Origin: Cohnella sp. WQ 127256 | Lineage (GTDB): Bacteria > Bacillota > Bacilli > Paenibacillales > Paenibacillaceae | Direction: 5' to 3' | DNA length: 64,000 nucleotides | NCBI RefSeq assembly: GCF_024519285.1 | Contig: NZ_JAMZCY010000010.1 | Coordinates: 1-64,000 of the forward strand | Shown: positions 26,297 to 36,026 of the stretch, piece after piece | Numbering within the stretch: position 1 is the first letter of the stretch | Layout: every line of letters starts with the position of its first letter | Program-made: the position numbers and the translations under genes | Notes under the pieces: model-generated | What the model was told of the DNA's origin: nothing | Seen by the model: only the letters and a program-made list of their open reading frames with translations | Database searches by the model: none

Positions 26297-28879
26297 ATGA
26301 ATAACAGTCTTCAACAAATCTTTGAGACAAATCTATCTGTAATTAATGATAGTGGTAAACCCAAAGTATATGGAAAATTAAAAAAAAATGGGAAATTCAT
26401 TAAGAAAAGCCCGGATAAAAACATAGAAATTGGTAGATTGCACAAAGTTGTTGATGAAGTGAATGACATGATCGAAAAAGGATTTATGATCTCTAAAATT
26501 GAAAAAATGAAAATTTATATAAATAAAGGTATGGGTTCTGTTTACAGCATCGATGCCGTAAATCTTGCAATTGATATACACGAATATTATAAATTCATCA
26601 TATTAAATGATAATGAACCTACACATAATAAATTGTTAAATTATTTAAGTAATGAACGTACTATTCTGAGTATGGGGAAAAGTGCATCAGGGAAGTCAGC
26701 TGGAATTAGATCTTTTATACCGAAAGAATACTGGAATATCTTTGAAATAATAGTCGGACTCAGAGAAACATCGATGTTTGAAAACGAATATCATCTGATT
26801 ACTGATCCTTCAATCGCGAAGGAACTATCATCCATTGTTGGTGTTTCTGAAAATGGATTTTCTATAAGACCAACTATGAAACGTTCAAAAAGTATCTCAG
26901 ATTTGATTCAAGGAAGCGTCCATAATTTTCTTGTGAAAATAGACGTAATATTATTTGAAAAAACTGATCCTGTGCAAGTAGAGGGTATAAATTGGTCGGA
27001 TATAATTTCACAAAGCCTATCTGCGTTTGTAAGCGATCAGGATAGAATCTTTAATATTGAGTTACTATTAGGAAAAAGACATGAAAATCATGTGATCTTT
27101 GAGGAATTGAAAAAGCTTCTTAAGTCTGTGATGGTTGAAATTGAAAGAACTAGATTGAAAAAACAGAGTGAGATGTATAATTCTGATGCACTTTTAGATA
27201 ATAAGATTACGGTTATTCGAGAACTACATACACGATCAGAAGATAAAGCTATATTATTAGAAAATTTATCAATCGAGTATAATAGAATCTTTGAGGAGCA
27301 GCCAATTCTAGATGACTTAAAGCTCTTGATGTTTGAGGAAATTATTAAAATTGTTATTTCGTTATTTTCCCGTGAGAATGTCGAGAATTATTCTTTCAAT
27401 TCATCTACTTTAATTGAGGCAATGAATTATTTTGATTCAATTACACAAGATGAAGATATGAATTTCATTAAACTAACGTTACCCTCGAAAAATGGTTCTA
27501 AAGAGATTAATAATAAGATCAGAAGAACTACTTCGGATATACTTAAATCCTTTTATGCTAATAATAAGCAAGTTAAAGATGACAAATCTTATGCATCACC
27601 TTTAGTAGAAAGAATGGAGGTGTGGCTGCCATGTAATGATAAATTTGAACATATAGGATTAAACGTGAAGATAATAGATACTATTGGACTTGATCATGGA
27701 GAGAAAATAGACTCGATTAAGTTCGGTAATCGAGCATTAAATTATATTAATAACTATCATCCAGATGTTGTACTTTTTAATATAAATATTACTGAAAAAC
27801 AAGATATACTTCAATATGCAATGGAAAGTGTGAAAAATAGTGGTTATTTAGAAAAAACCTTCATTTTAGCTGGTCATTCGGATGAAGTTGTTTTAGATAT
27901 TTTGAAAAAGGACTATTTAGAAACATTTCTTGAAAATAAAACCCTAGATCAATTGGGACTCTCTTCAAGAGCTCTGGATGTTGTAGAAGAAGGGGATGGT
28001 GATATTTTGTCGGTCATTAATTTGCTGGATAAGGCTGATCAGGATAAAATCTCATCACTTGTATTAATTGAGAGTTTGGAATCTATTTTACAAACAGTGG
28101 AGTATAACTATGTTGAAGAACAAATTAATACTTCCTTAAAACTAAATTATAATACTATTAAAGAGCGAGTTTTTATGATAGATAGATTAGATAATTTTAC
28201 CACTATGATTGGTGATAACTTGTTATCTCTCATGAAAGTTCAAGAAAGGTTACTACAAAAAGTTAAAGAGATTATAGAGATTCAAACTAGATCAGTATTG
28301 TTAGTGAAAAACAGTGTCAAAATTGATATTAATGAGAAATACTTTCATGAAATTGTTCGCGAGATTTATTATTCATTCATCGAACAAGAAAGAACTCTAT
28401 ATGAAAGGGATAACCAAGACTTTCGTTGGATCACTTTGGATACTGGTTTGTACGAAATGAAGAATGATTTTCCAGGACAATATCGTGGCATTAGCTACGA
28501 CATAACCCCAGGTTTTGATTTTGCTGCTATTTTTAATAAAGGAATATTAGCGGTTGATAATGCTCAAAAGACTTTTGAACTTAAGTTTAATATTGTTGTT
28601 GATGAAGACAAAAAGTTATTATACGAGAAATTCAAAACTAATTTTAGTCGTATATTGTATGAGATAGCTCATTTTTCTTATATTACTAATAATTTGAATC
28701 AAATCTCAGATATATATAGTGTTAGATACGGTAAGAGGATATATCATAATATCCCTATGACAACAGAACGCAAAAAAAGAATGTTTAACTTAATAGAAAC
28801 TACCGGAGCTGATAGTTCATATGTTGAATCTTTGATTAGAATAGCCCTCAAGTTGGCTACTGAAGAGTTGTACTTTTGA
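26297..28879 (+). CDS. Large P-loop NTPase of unknown family, possibly GTPase-like
   Basis: 860 residues, RBS AAGGAGATGATT. A Walker A motif, SMGKSASGKSA, lies near 125-135. About 330 residues later KIIDTIGLDHG (near 458-468) has the D-x-x-G form of a GTPase switch II, followed by DVVLFNINITEKQD and FILAGHSDEVV, where GHSD sits where a G4 motif (N/TKxD) would. The stretch between is largely helical and charged (ERTRLKKQSEMYNSD, ITVIRELHTRSEDKA). The C-terminal third is also helical. The order G1, G3, G4 resembles dynamin-like or other large GTPases, but the distance between G1 and G3 is far too long for a standard one, so the middle would be an inserted domain. I do not recognise a family. 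AT-rich, alone in its strand unit, and inside the accessory region with two other putative defence systems. Confidence 0.6.
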   Translation: MNNSLQQIFETNLSVINDSGKPKVYGKLKKNGKFIKKSPDKNIEIGRLHKVVDEVNDMIEKGFMISKIEKMKIYINKGMGSVYSIDAVNLAIDIHEYYKFIILNDNEPTHNKLLNYLSNERTILSMGKSASGKSAGIRSFIPKEYWNIFEIIVGLRETSMFENEYHLITDPSIAKELSSIVGVSENGFSIRPTMKRSKSISDLIQGSVHNFLVKIDVILFEKTDPVQVEGINWSDIISQSLSAFVSDQDRIFNIELLLGKRHENHVIFEELKKLLKSVMVEIERTRLKKQSEMYNSDALLDNKITVIRELHTRSEDKAILLENLSIEYNRIFEEQPILDDLKLLMFEEIIKIVISLFSRENVENYSFNSSTLIEAMNYFDSITQDEDMNFIKLTLPSKNGSKEINNKIRRTTSDILKSFYANNKQVKDDKSYASPLVERMEVWLPCNDKFEHIGLNVKIIDTIGLDHGEKIDSIKFGNRALNYINNYHPDVVLFNINITEKQDILQYAMESVKNSGYLEKTFILAGHSDEVVLDILKKDYLETFLENKTLDQLGLSSRALDVVEEGDGDILSVINLLDKADQDKISSLVLIESLESILQTVEYNYVEEQINTSLKLNYNTIKERVFMIDRLDNFTTMIGDNLLSLMKVQERLLQKVKEIIEIQTRSVLLVKNSVKIDINEKYFHEIVREIYYSFIEQERTLYERDNQDFRWITLDTGLYEMKNDFPGQYRGISYDITPGFDFAAIFNKGILAVDNAQKTFELKFNIVVDEDKKLLYEKFKTNFSRILYEIAHFSYITNNLNQISDIYSVRYGKRIYHNIPMTTERKKRMFNLIETTGADSSYVESLIRIALKLATEELYF

Positions 28880-28891
28880 AAATTCGGATGA

Positions 28892-29333
28892 GTGAAGGAT
28901 GCGGTATCCGTAGTGAAGCGTGTTCATTGTCATATGGAAATTGAGTGGATTCCAACGGATACACTTGAAAATGATTTTGAACATAAACTAGCAGCGTTTC
29001 AAGCCATTTGGACTGTTCCTGCTAGTCCCTATAAGAATATGCAAGGGGCGTTAAATGGTATCCGATTTGCACGAGAACATAATGTACCCTTTCTAGGAAC
29101 ATGTGGGGGGTTTCAACATATGGTTATGTTGGTTGCTCCTTTTACTTGTTCGGTAAGTGAAAAAACGGTTACTTTTAAACTTACACATGGCTCAAAGACT
29201 GCGGATATTTATGGTGATTTTGAAATAGTCGAACAGTACGGAATTTGGGACGCTATTTCAGCCTGAACGTTCAGCATTCAAAAATATCGTTCACCCATTA
29301 ATTAGGGCATTTCTTCATAAGGTCATTCAATAA
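28892..29333 (+). pseudogene. CTP-synthase-C-terminal-like glutamine amidotransferase, broken
   Basis: The frame at 28892-29266 holds WIPTDTLE, AIWTVPASPYKNMQGALNGIRFAREHNVPFLGTCGGFQHMVM, a class I amidotransferase with nucleophile Cys in GTCGG, and then LVAPFTCSVSEKT. The N-terminus (start codon and about 25 residues) is missing, the stretch after GGFQH is deleted, and the C-terminal QPERSAFKNIVHPLIRAFLHKV continues in another frame up to 29333. It resembles the CTP-synthase C-terminal-related family, normally about 240 residues. It begins 12 bases after the stop of the P-loop gene, so it was probably truncated by the event that brought the accessory DNA in. Confidence 0.75.
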
Positions 29334-29420
29334 GGACGGACCGTTAACATTCCCGAAACATTCATCAGTTAAGTTTGAGTGAGAGTTATAAATCAGACTA
29401 TGATGAGAGTAGGGCTGGAG

Positions 29421-29990
29421 ATGAATCGGAATATGCATGATTATTGGGGGCCTAAGAGGATCATTCCAGCAGTACGTAAGACTGCGGATCTGCAAGCAGC
29501 CTGCAATAGTGAATGGCCGGTAGTCTTTTTGCTAATCGGCGATTTGTTCACGGTGGAGGAATATGTTAGCCAAGTGCTTCGTGCACGAAAAAAAGTTTTT
29601 CTGCATGTGGATTTTATTAATGGGTTGGGCAGTGATCCTATCGTAATTAAATTTATCGCGGAGCGGATAAAACCGACAGGCATTATTACTACGAAAAGCC
29701 ACTTTGTGAAGCAAGCCAAGAAGAGTGGACTGATCGCCATTCAGCGGATTTTCCTAATTGATAATTCGGCTTTGGATCAAGCTATTCAGAACATAGAGCA
29801 GAGCTGCCCAGATGCTGTCGAGATTATGCCCGGACTTATTCCAAGGGTCATTACGAAGTTGCGCGACACGCTTTCCCAACCTATTATTGCAGGTGGATTA
29901 ATTCAGGATCATACCGAAATTGAGATTGCCTTGCAAGCAGGAGCGAGTGCGGTTTCGATGGGTAGCAAGCACCTGTGGACACCCAGATAA
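29421..29990 (+). CDS. glpP: Glycerol-3-phosphate-responsive antiterminator GlpP
   Basis: RNA-binding antiterminator that, with glycerol-3-phosphate, lets polymerase pass terminators in glp leaders. About 189 residues: IIPAVRKTADLQAA, VFLLIGDLF, KKVFLHVDFINGLGSDPIVIKFI, KPTGIITTKSHFVKQAKKSGLIAIQRIFLIDNSAL, DAVEIMPGLIPRVI and QPIIAGGLIQDHTEI, the TIM-barrel-like sequence of GlpP. The start is uncertain: ATG 29421 follows AGTAGGG, ATG 29433 follows GGAG, and the frame is open back to 29379. A leader terminator of the expected kind lies 135 bases downstream, ahead of a glycerophosphodiesterase gene. Confidence 0.92.
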   Translation: MNRNMHDYWGPKRIIPAVRKTADLQAACNSEWPVVFLLIGDLFTVEEYVSQVLRARKKVFLHVDFINGLGSDPIVIKFIAERIKPTGIITTKSHFVKQAKKSGLIAIQRIFLIDNSALDQAIQNIEQSCPDAVEIMPGLIPRVITKLRDTLSQPIIAGGLIQDHTEIEIALQAGASAVSMGSKHLWTPR

Positions 29991-30022
29991 TAGAGATAGA
30001 TTCTAATAACCTGTAATTGAGT

Positions 30023-30051
30023 TTTACAAATCTTTCATTTGTGCTTGATAC
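30023..30051 (+). promoter_or_regulatory. Possible promoter of the glycerophosphodiesterase leader
   Basis: TTTACA, 17 bases, TGATAC; located between glpP and the leader terminator. Weak -10, so low confidence. Confidence 0.35.
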
Positions 30052-30124
30052 TACGATAACAAAAGGCTGATAAAGTAGAACTTGTAGCTGACAACCGAAT
30101 AATAAGGGTATGAGTCGAGGAGAT

Positions 30125-30199
30125 AACCCTTTATGCAACAAATGGATGAGCACTTATTTTGCCGTGCCGGCATCCGTTTGATGGATAAAGGGTTTTTTG
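30125..30199 (+). terminator. Leader terminator, probable GlpP target
   Basis: A two-part stem: AACCCTTTAT/ATAAAGGGTT at the base and CAAATGGATG/CATCCGTTTG above, then TTTTTT. It stands between glpP and the large phosphodiesterase gene, about 60 bases before the start codon. In Bacillus, GlpP acts on such leader hairpins of glpD, glpFK and glpTQ. Regulation here is inferred from position and gene content. Confidence 0.75.
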
Positions 30200-30259
30200 T
30201 ATTGTCTTGAACTCTATTCGGATGAGGCTAAATCTGTGGAATGGAAGGATTGGACACTT

Positions 30260-33200
30260 GTGATACGACATTCTAGGTTCTTTTCCGTTATCCTCATTTT
30301 TACTCTAGTAAGTGGAATCATTCAGTTTAATTCGTTTTTACCTAAGGCTAATGCTGCAGATGCGGTAAGGAAATCACTCGATGTAAACAAAACGCTGGTA
30401 GCGCCCGTGATCGACGGAAGTCTAGACGAATCGATATGGAATCTGGATCAGCAGCTAGACACGAGGCAGGGGGAGGGCAACTTCAAAGACTCGAGCTTCG
30501 GTCTGCTCTGGGATAACCGATATCTCTATATTGGCGTCAAGCTGGAAGATGATAATCTGATAGCTAACGGTTCGGGCTATTGGTTCGAGCAGGATAATAT
30601 CAACGTGTTTTTCGATCCTACGATGCATCGGTCTACTCCATTTGCTAAGGACGACATGCAGCTGGGATTCGTTTATCAGCCGGGAACGACGACTCCGGAA
30701 TTTCATTTTGGAGCAGCGCTCAATAATCATAGCGGCAAAGACGAGAAAAAGCTTCTTAGAGCCATCCAAACTACGAATAACGGTTGGTCTCTGGAGTTGG
30801 CGGTGCCATGGGACATGCTGAATATAGATCCGCTGGTAACGAGGCAATTGGGCATCGAAATTGGAGCTTCAGATCGTTATGATACTGATCCTTCAAAGAT
30901 AAGAAATAGCTATTGGAGCGCATATAACACCTTATCTTTCTGGAATAACACGAGCGGCTTCGGCCAAATCAACCTGGTTGATAGCAATCCGGTAACAGGA
31001 GCTGTTAACCCGGTGCTGCTCGAGGAAAACTTTGATGGATATGCGGATGGTGAGCTTCCGTTCGGATGGATATCAGACGTGAATGCCGGCAGTACTCCGA
31101 TATCCGTCGTTCGGGATACATACGGGAATGGGGCATTGAAGTTCGACGGAAATGCATCCGGCAAACAGGCCCGAATCACGGCGCCGGTCCAATGGGATAA
31201 CTACGTGATTGAGGCAGATGTGAAATTCGAGGAGGTTCTGAACGGAGGCCGGTGGGCAGCTATCATGTTCAGAGGCGCTTCCAATGGTAAGAACCCCTAT
31301 AATCAGATGGCTGTTAGGCAGGACGGCAGATATGAAGTGGCCTTAAGGAAGCAAGATAATCAATGGGCAACGCCTACACCCGTAACGGGAACGTGGAATC
31401 CGTTGATGCTTAATGAAGATTATTCATGGAAAATCAGAGTTTCCGGCAGCAATGTTAAGGAATATATCAAGGCGAAGGGCGATCCCGATTATACGCTGGT
31501 GGTGGATCAGAATCTAGGTCCTGATGTTTTGTTGGAAAAGGGAAAGGTTGGCTTTCAGGCCGATCAGAGCAAAGTATCGTTTGATAACCTGAAGGTGACG
31601 AGAATAACTGCGGAACGTCTGGATGTGACTCTTCCTTCTACTTTAGAAGCCCTAACTACGCCAGTTAGCGTAACAGGCAGCGTCTATCAATCCGATGGAA
31701 TTGCAGATCTTGTAACAGATAAACAGATTAAGCTGTATTCGTCCGACGAGAGTGTTATTAAAATTATCAACAACAAAATCGTTCCGATTAAAGAGGGAAG
31801 CGCAACGGTAAAAGCGGTATATATCAATGCTGAAGCTACACAGCATATCGTTGTAACCCCCTCGACTACCGGTGTGCAAACCATTTCTTTAGTGCCGGAT
31901 GAAGGCTACAAGCTTGCTATAACTGGAACGGAGATCCCATTAGACACCCTTACTTTCAAGGCGGATTTCAGTGATTATACTTCTGGAACGCTTAAGGGCG
32001 ACGAGTTAAGCTGGTCATCCCGTAATCCTGCGGTTGTCATAGAAGACGGGGTAATCAAAGTGCAGCAAAAGGGCGCCCATCTGCTGACCGTACAAATGGA
32101 CAGTGCAACGGCCACAATGCTTATAGCTGCTAAGGATGCTGCTGATCCTGAATATGTATTATATGAAGAAAATTTTGACGCGGTTGCGGACGGTTCGCTT
32201 CCAGAGGGATGGATTCGTAAGGAAGGTGCCGCTGTAGGGAAAGCAGGAGTGAAGGACGGAGCACTGGAGATCGATGCGAGCTCTTCGCCCAATAATCCTT
32301 CCAGAGTCCTGCTCCCTGAATATTTGGCGATGTTCGGCGATTATAAAATCGAAGCGGACGTGACTCATCTGGCGGCGAACGATGCAGCGAGATGGAATTC
32401 CATCATGTATAGAATCCAAAACAATAATTATCCCTATTATCAGATGGCGGTAAGAAAGGATGCAACGGCATCCAATGGAGTTGAATTTTCTGAAAGAACT
32501 CCAGCTAATGCTTGGAATGTGATGGATAGAGGGACTTATACAGAGGCACTCGATCCTGCCAAAATGTATCACTATGTGGTAAAGACATTCGGGAACAGAG
32601 TAGAACAACAGATCGATGACAAATTAATCAACAATAATGATATGGCAACTGCTTATGCCAAAGGAGGCATCGGATTCCAGGCAAACGGTAGCAAAATGAA
32701 GGTAGATAACGTTCGTGTGTCGCTACAACAAAACGCTTTGTCTCCTCTGCCATCCGACCTCTTTGTCAACGTGACAGAGCCGGAAACCAAAATTTCGATC
32801 GCGCCATCCGTGGTGACCGAGATTAAAAGCATGAACGATCTAAGCGCACTGACTGGGACTACGCTTCCTGCCACAGTCATTGTACATGTTAACGGTAGCT
32901 TGAAAGTTACGGACCCGTCTGGCCAAACCCTAATCGGAGATCTGGATTCGATGATCGACGCAATTGGAGCCAGGATGATCCCAGCCTTTTACGTGAAAGA
33001 CGAACAGACCGTCAACGGCTTGGTGGATGCTCTGAAGAGCAAGGGGATCGAGGATGCTTTTGTCATCTCGGTCAATGGGGATTTAGTTAAAAGAGCACGA
33101 ACCCTCTATCCGATGATCCGTGGAATCGTTGATTTCAGCTCGATGAACATCGTGTCTAAGGAAGACCTGATGGATATCCGCAGAAAAACGACGGTTAGTT

Positions 33201-35986
33201 TGTCTAAAATTGCAATTTTGCCTCAAAAAGCTTCTTCTATGGAAAATGTGGCCTATTTGCAGCAACGCGCCATCATCGTATGGACCCAAGAAGCTGCAAG
33301 CCAAGCGGATAAAAGCCTATCCCTTCATCAATTGATTACGGCGGGCTTAAACGGTATCGTTACGGATTCGCCAACGAAAGCGTTCGAGGCATACAAGGTA
33401 TATGACCACGAAACGACGCTTATCCGCAAGCCCTATATTATCGCTCACAGAGGAATGCCTTCCGTTTCTCCTGAAAATACGCTCATTAGTAACAAGCTTG
33501 GTCTCGAAGCGGGGGCGGACTTCATTGAGAACGATATGTTCCTCACGCTCGATGGACATTTGATTATTACACATAGTCAAGAGCTGTCGACGACAACGAA
33601 TGGCAGTGGGAATGTAGAAAGCTACAACCTTGCGTACTTGAAAACATTGAATGCAAATAAGCCTTATCCGAATGGATTCCCATTCGAGCCTATGGTGACC
33701 TTGGACGAGCAGATTGATCTGGCTCGGCAGAGCGGGAAGATGGTTATGGCGGAAATCAAGACGAGTACACCCGCAGCTGTCGATGCCTTCGTGAGAATTA
33801 TCAAGGAGAAGAATGCAGAAGATGTCATCAATGCGATGTCCTTTGATGCCAATCAATTGAAACGGCTCGCGTTGCTGATGCCGGAGATGCCTTCCGGATT
33901 ATTAACTGGCTATATAGCGAACGAATCGAATGTCAGTAGATCGCTGCGTGAGACGCTGAAGGTGCTCCAGCCGCTGAATGCGACTTTCAATACGGATTAT
34001 TCCGGATTGGGCAAGAACTTCATGGAGGCTGCGAAGCATCGGGGTATTCTGGTCTCTCCGTGGACGTTCAATAATAAAGCCGACTTCATTAGATTGTTCA
34101 AGCTTGGAGCATTTGGTATAACGACCGACTACTCTTTCTGGGCATCGGATTGGGCGGCTGCAATTAAACCAGAGAAAGACCACTATGTGCTAGAGAAGAA
34201 TGAGACGATTCCAATTCTAGCAGAAGTTGAGAGCTTTAAGGGCGATAAGACTAACGTGACACCTGATCTCGTGTGGTTGGATGGCCAAGATCTGGTTGAG
34301 GTGAACGGTAGTAAAATGACGGCCAAGAAATCAGGTACGGCACATGCTCTGTACAGATATACGGCATCCATGGATGAAAGTAATACAAATCGTTACGACA
34401 TCTATACGCAACCGGTAGCTTTTGAGATCAAAGGTCAGGAGCCGGAAGAGCCGAACGGCGGAAGCCCAGGTTGGAACGATGGGAAGCTTGAAGCTACTAA
34501 GATAACACAAAGTGGCTTGACGTTAACATGGTCAGCAGCAAGCGATGAGGATAGCGTAACGGAATATATCGTGTATCTAGGAGATAAAGTGTTCCGTACA
34601 GTCGATGGTACTGTGAGGAGCATCGATGTGAGCGGATTGAATGCCGGAACAGAATATATTTTCACCGTCCAGGCGGGAAATAAAGCCGGAAAATGGAGCA
34701 CGAATGGCCCGAGTATTAAGGTTATGACACGGGTAGAAAGCGGCACTGGAGGCGGTGGAAACGGTACGGGTACTGGCGGCACTGGTGGTACTGAAATTCC
34801 AGTTATCCCGGCTAATCCCACGGATGTGATTGTAGCGGTAGACGGCATAGTGGACGCTGCCACTTTGAAGAAGACATTTGATGCTTTTTCCCAAGTGAAA
34901 GTGAAATTTTCCGGAGAGAAGCTGGAGCTAGCAGCGGCTGGCCTTCTGGATGCAAGCCGTAAGAAGGATCAAGTATTGGTTATCATGGGCGAGCATGCAA
35001 CGTATTCTCTGCCTTTATCTACTCTGAATCTCGAAGCATTGGCCAAGCAGCTTAACATAAGCGTAGATGCCATGTCTATCCGAGTGACACTTCAAAAGCT
35101 AAGCGGTCGCGATGCTGAGGCAGTGGAAAATTCAGTGATAGCTGCAGGAGGGACATCGGTCGCAGATGCTGTGAATTTTGAAGTAGAAGCGGTGAATCAA
35201 GAAGGGAAGTCTATCACTGTTTCGTTTGGTTCCACCTATGTTTCACGGGATATTGTACTAAACAAGGTAGTGGATCCGAGTAAAGCGACTGGCGTGCAAA
35301 TGATCCCCGGGACGAACCGGATGAAATTCGTTCCAACGCTGTTCTTCACCAAAGACGGTAAAACGACAGCTACGTTAAAACGGAATGGAAATAGCTTATA
35401 TACGGTAATAGAGAACAATATCAGCTTTACGGATATGGCCAACCACTGGGCAAGGGCTGAGGTTGAGCTGTTGGCAAACAAGCTGGTCGTGAATGGTGTG
35501 AGTGATCATCGTTTTGACGGCGACCGTAATATTAGCCGGGCAGAATTCGCAGCGCTGCTAGTTCGGGCATTGAGCTTAGATCCTGTGAAAGCAGCTCCAA
35601 GCTTCCATGATGTGAACTCCACTGCCTGGTATGCGGAAGATGTGGTGACGGCAGTATCTGCAGGCCTGATTAGCGGATATCAAGACGGAACCTTCCGTCC
35701 AGATCAAGAGATTACACGTAAAGAGCTTGCAACGATGGCTATCCGTGCTCTCACTTATGCAGGCATAGCTACAGAAATCTCGGCAGAGAAGCAAGCCGAA
35801 ATGCTTAGTAAGTTTAAGGATGTACAGGCTGTTGGCTGGGGGAACTCGGAAATGGCCGCAGCAATTAACGTGGGTCTATTGCAAGGGACGACCGCAAATA
35901 CGTTGGGTTCTGAGAGCTATGCAACCCGCGCGCAATCGGCAGTCGTATTGAAGCGTTTGTTGAGTAAAGCGAATTTTATTAACTAA
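30260..35986 (+). CDS. SLH-anchored multidomain glycerophosphodiester phosphodiesterase
   Basis: A 1908-residue secreted protein that should hydrolyse glycerophosphodiesters at the cell surface. Start GTG 30260 is nine bases after AAGGA and gives a signal peptide (FFSVILIFTLVSGI...ANAA); the open frame back to 30197 runs into the leader terminator. Domains in order: CBM9-like (about 45-235, DGSLDESIWNLDQ, LWDNRYLYIGVKLED); concanavalin-like (260-450); Ig-like (460-530); a second concanavalin-like copy (640-820); a degenerate phosphodiesterase-like barrel (about 830-1050) without HRG; an intact GDPD (about 1058-1310) with AHRGMPSVSPENT, FIENDMFLTLDGHLIITHS and MVMAEIKT; fibronectin III (about 1409-1495); a Gly/Thr linker; and three SLH domains (about 1722-1908) for cell-wall anchoring. 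Repression at the leader terminator and activation by GlpP are likely. Confidence 0.88.
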   Translation: MIRHSRFFSVILIFTLVSGIIQFNSFLPKANAADAVRKSLDVNKTLVAPVIDGSLDESIWNLDQQLDTRQGEGNFKDSSFGLLWDNRYLYIGVKLEDDNLIANGSGYWFEQDNINVFFDPTMHRSTPFAKDDMQLGFVYQPGTTTPEFHFGAALNNHSGKDEKKLLRAIQTTNNGWSLELAVPWDMLNIDPLVTRQLGIEIGASDRYDTDPSKIRNSYWSAYNTLSFWNNTSGFGQINLVDSNPVTGAVNPVLLEENFDGYADGELPFGWISDVNAGSTPISVVRDTYGNGALKFDGNASGKQARITAPVQWDNYVIEADVKFEEVLNGGRWAAIMFRGASNGKNPYNQMAVRQDGRYEVALRKQDNQWATPTPVTGTWNPLMLNEDYSWKIRVSGSNVKEYIKAKGDPDYTLVVDQNLGPDVLLEKGKVGFQADQSKVSFDNLKVTRITAERLDVTLPSTLEALTTPVSVTGSVYQSDGIADLVTDKQIKLYSSDESVIKIINNKIVPIKEGSATVKAVYINAEATQHIVVTPSTTGVQTISLVPDEGYKLAITGTEIPLDTLTFKADFSDYTSGTLKGDELSWSSRNPAVVIEDGVIKVQQKGAHLLTVQMDSATATMLIAAKDAADPEYVLYEENFDAVADGSLPEGWIRKEGAAVGKAGVKDGALEIDASSSPNNPSRVLLPEYLAMFGDYKIEADVTHLAANDAARWNSIMYRIQNNNYPYYQMAVRKDATASNGVEFSERTPANAWNVMDRGTYTEALDPAKMYHYVVKTFGNRVEQQIDDKLINNNDMATAYAKGGIGFQANGSKMKVDNVRVSLQQNALSPLPSDLFVNVTEPETKISIAPSVVTEIKSMNDLSALTGTTLPATVIVHVNGSLKVTDPSGQTLIGDLDSMIDAIGARMIPAFYVKDEQTVNGLVDALKSKGIEDAFVISVNGDLVKRARTLYPMIRGIVDFSSMNIVSKEDLMDIRRKTTVSLSKIAILPQKASSMENVAYLQQRAIIVWTQEAASQADKSLSLHQLITAGLNGIVTDSPTKAFEAYKVYDHETTLIRKPYIIAHRGMPSVSPENTLISNKLGLEAGADFIENDMFLTLDGHLIITHSQELSTTTNGSGNVESYNLAYLKTLNANKPYPNGFPFEPMVTLDEQIDLARQSGKMVMAEIKTSTPAAVDAFVRIIKEKNAEDVINAMSFDANQLKRLALLMPEMPSGLLTGYIANESNVSRSLRETLKVLQPLNATFNTDYSGLGKNFMEAAKHRGILVSPWTFNNKADFIRLFKLGAFGITTDYSFWASDWAAAIKPEKDHYVLEKNETIPILAEVESFKGDKTNVTPDLVWLDGQDLVEVNGSKMTAKKSGTAHALYRYTASMDESNTNRYDIYTQPVAFEIKGQEPEEPNGGSPGWNDGKLEATKITQSGLTLTWSAASDEDSVTEYIVYLGDKVFRTVDGTVRSIDVSGLNAGTEYIFTVQAGNKAGKWSTNGPSIKVMTRVESGTGGGGNGTGTGGTGGTEIPVIPANPTDVIVAVDGIVDAATLKKTFDAFSQVKVKFSGEKLELAAAGLLDASRKKDQVLVIMGEHATYSLPLSTLNLEALAKQLNISVDAMSIRVTLQKLSGRDAEAVENSVIAAGGTSVADAVNFEVEAVNQEGKSITVSFGSTYVSRDIVLNKVVDPSKATGVQMIPGTNRMKFVPTLFFTKDGKTTATLKRNGNSLYTVIENNISFTDMANHWARAEVELLANKLVVNGVSDHRFDGDRNISRAEFAALLVRALSLDPVKAAPSFHDVNSTAWYAEDVVTAVSAGLISGYQDGTFRPDQEITRKELATMAIRALTYAGIATEISAEKQAEMLSKFKDVQAVGWGNSEMAAAINVGLLQGTTANTLGSESYATRAQSAVVLKRLLSKANFIN

Positions 35987-36026
35987 CCATGTTGCTAGTT
36001 GGTGCTGGAAGGGAGCTGCTTGTATT

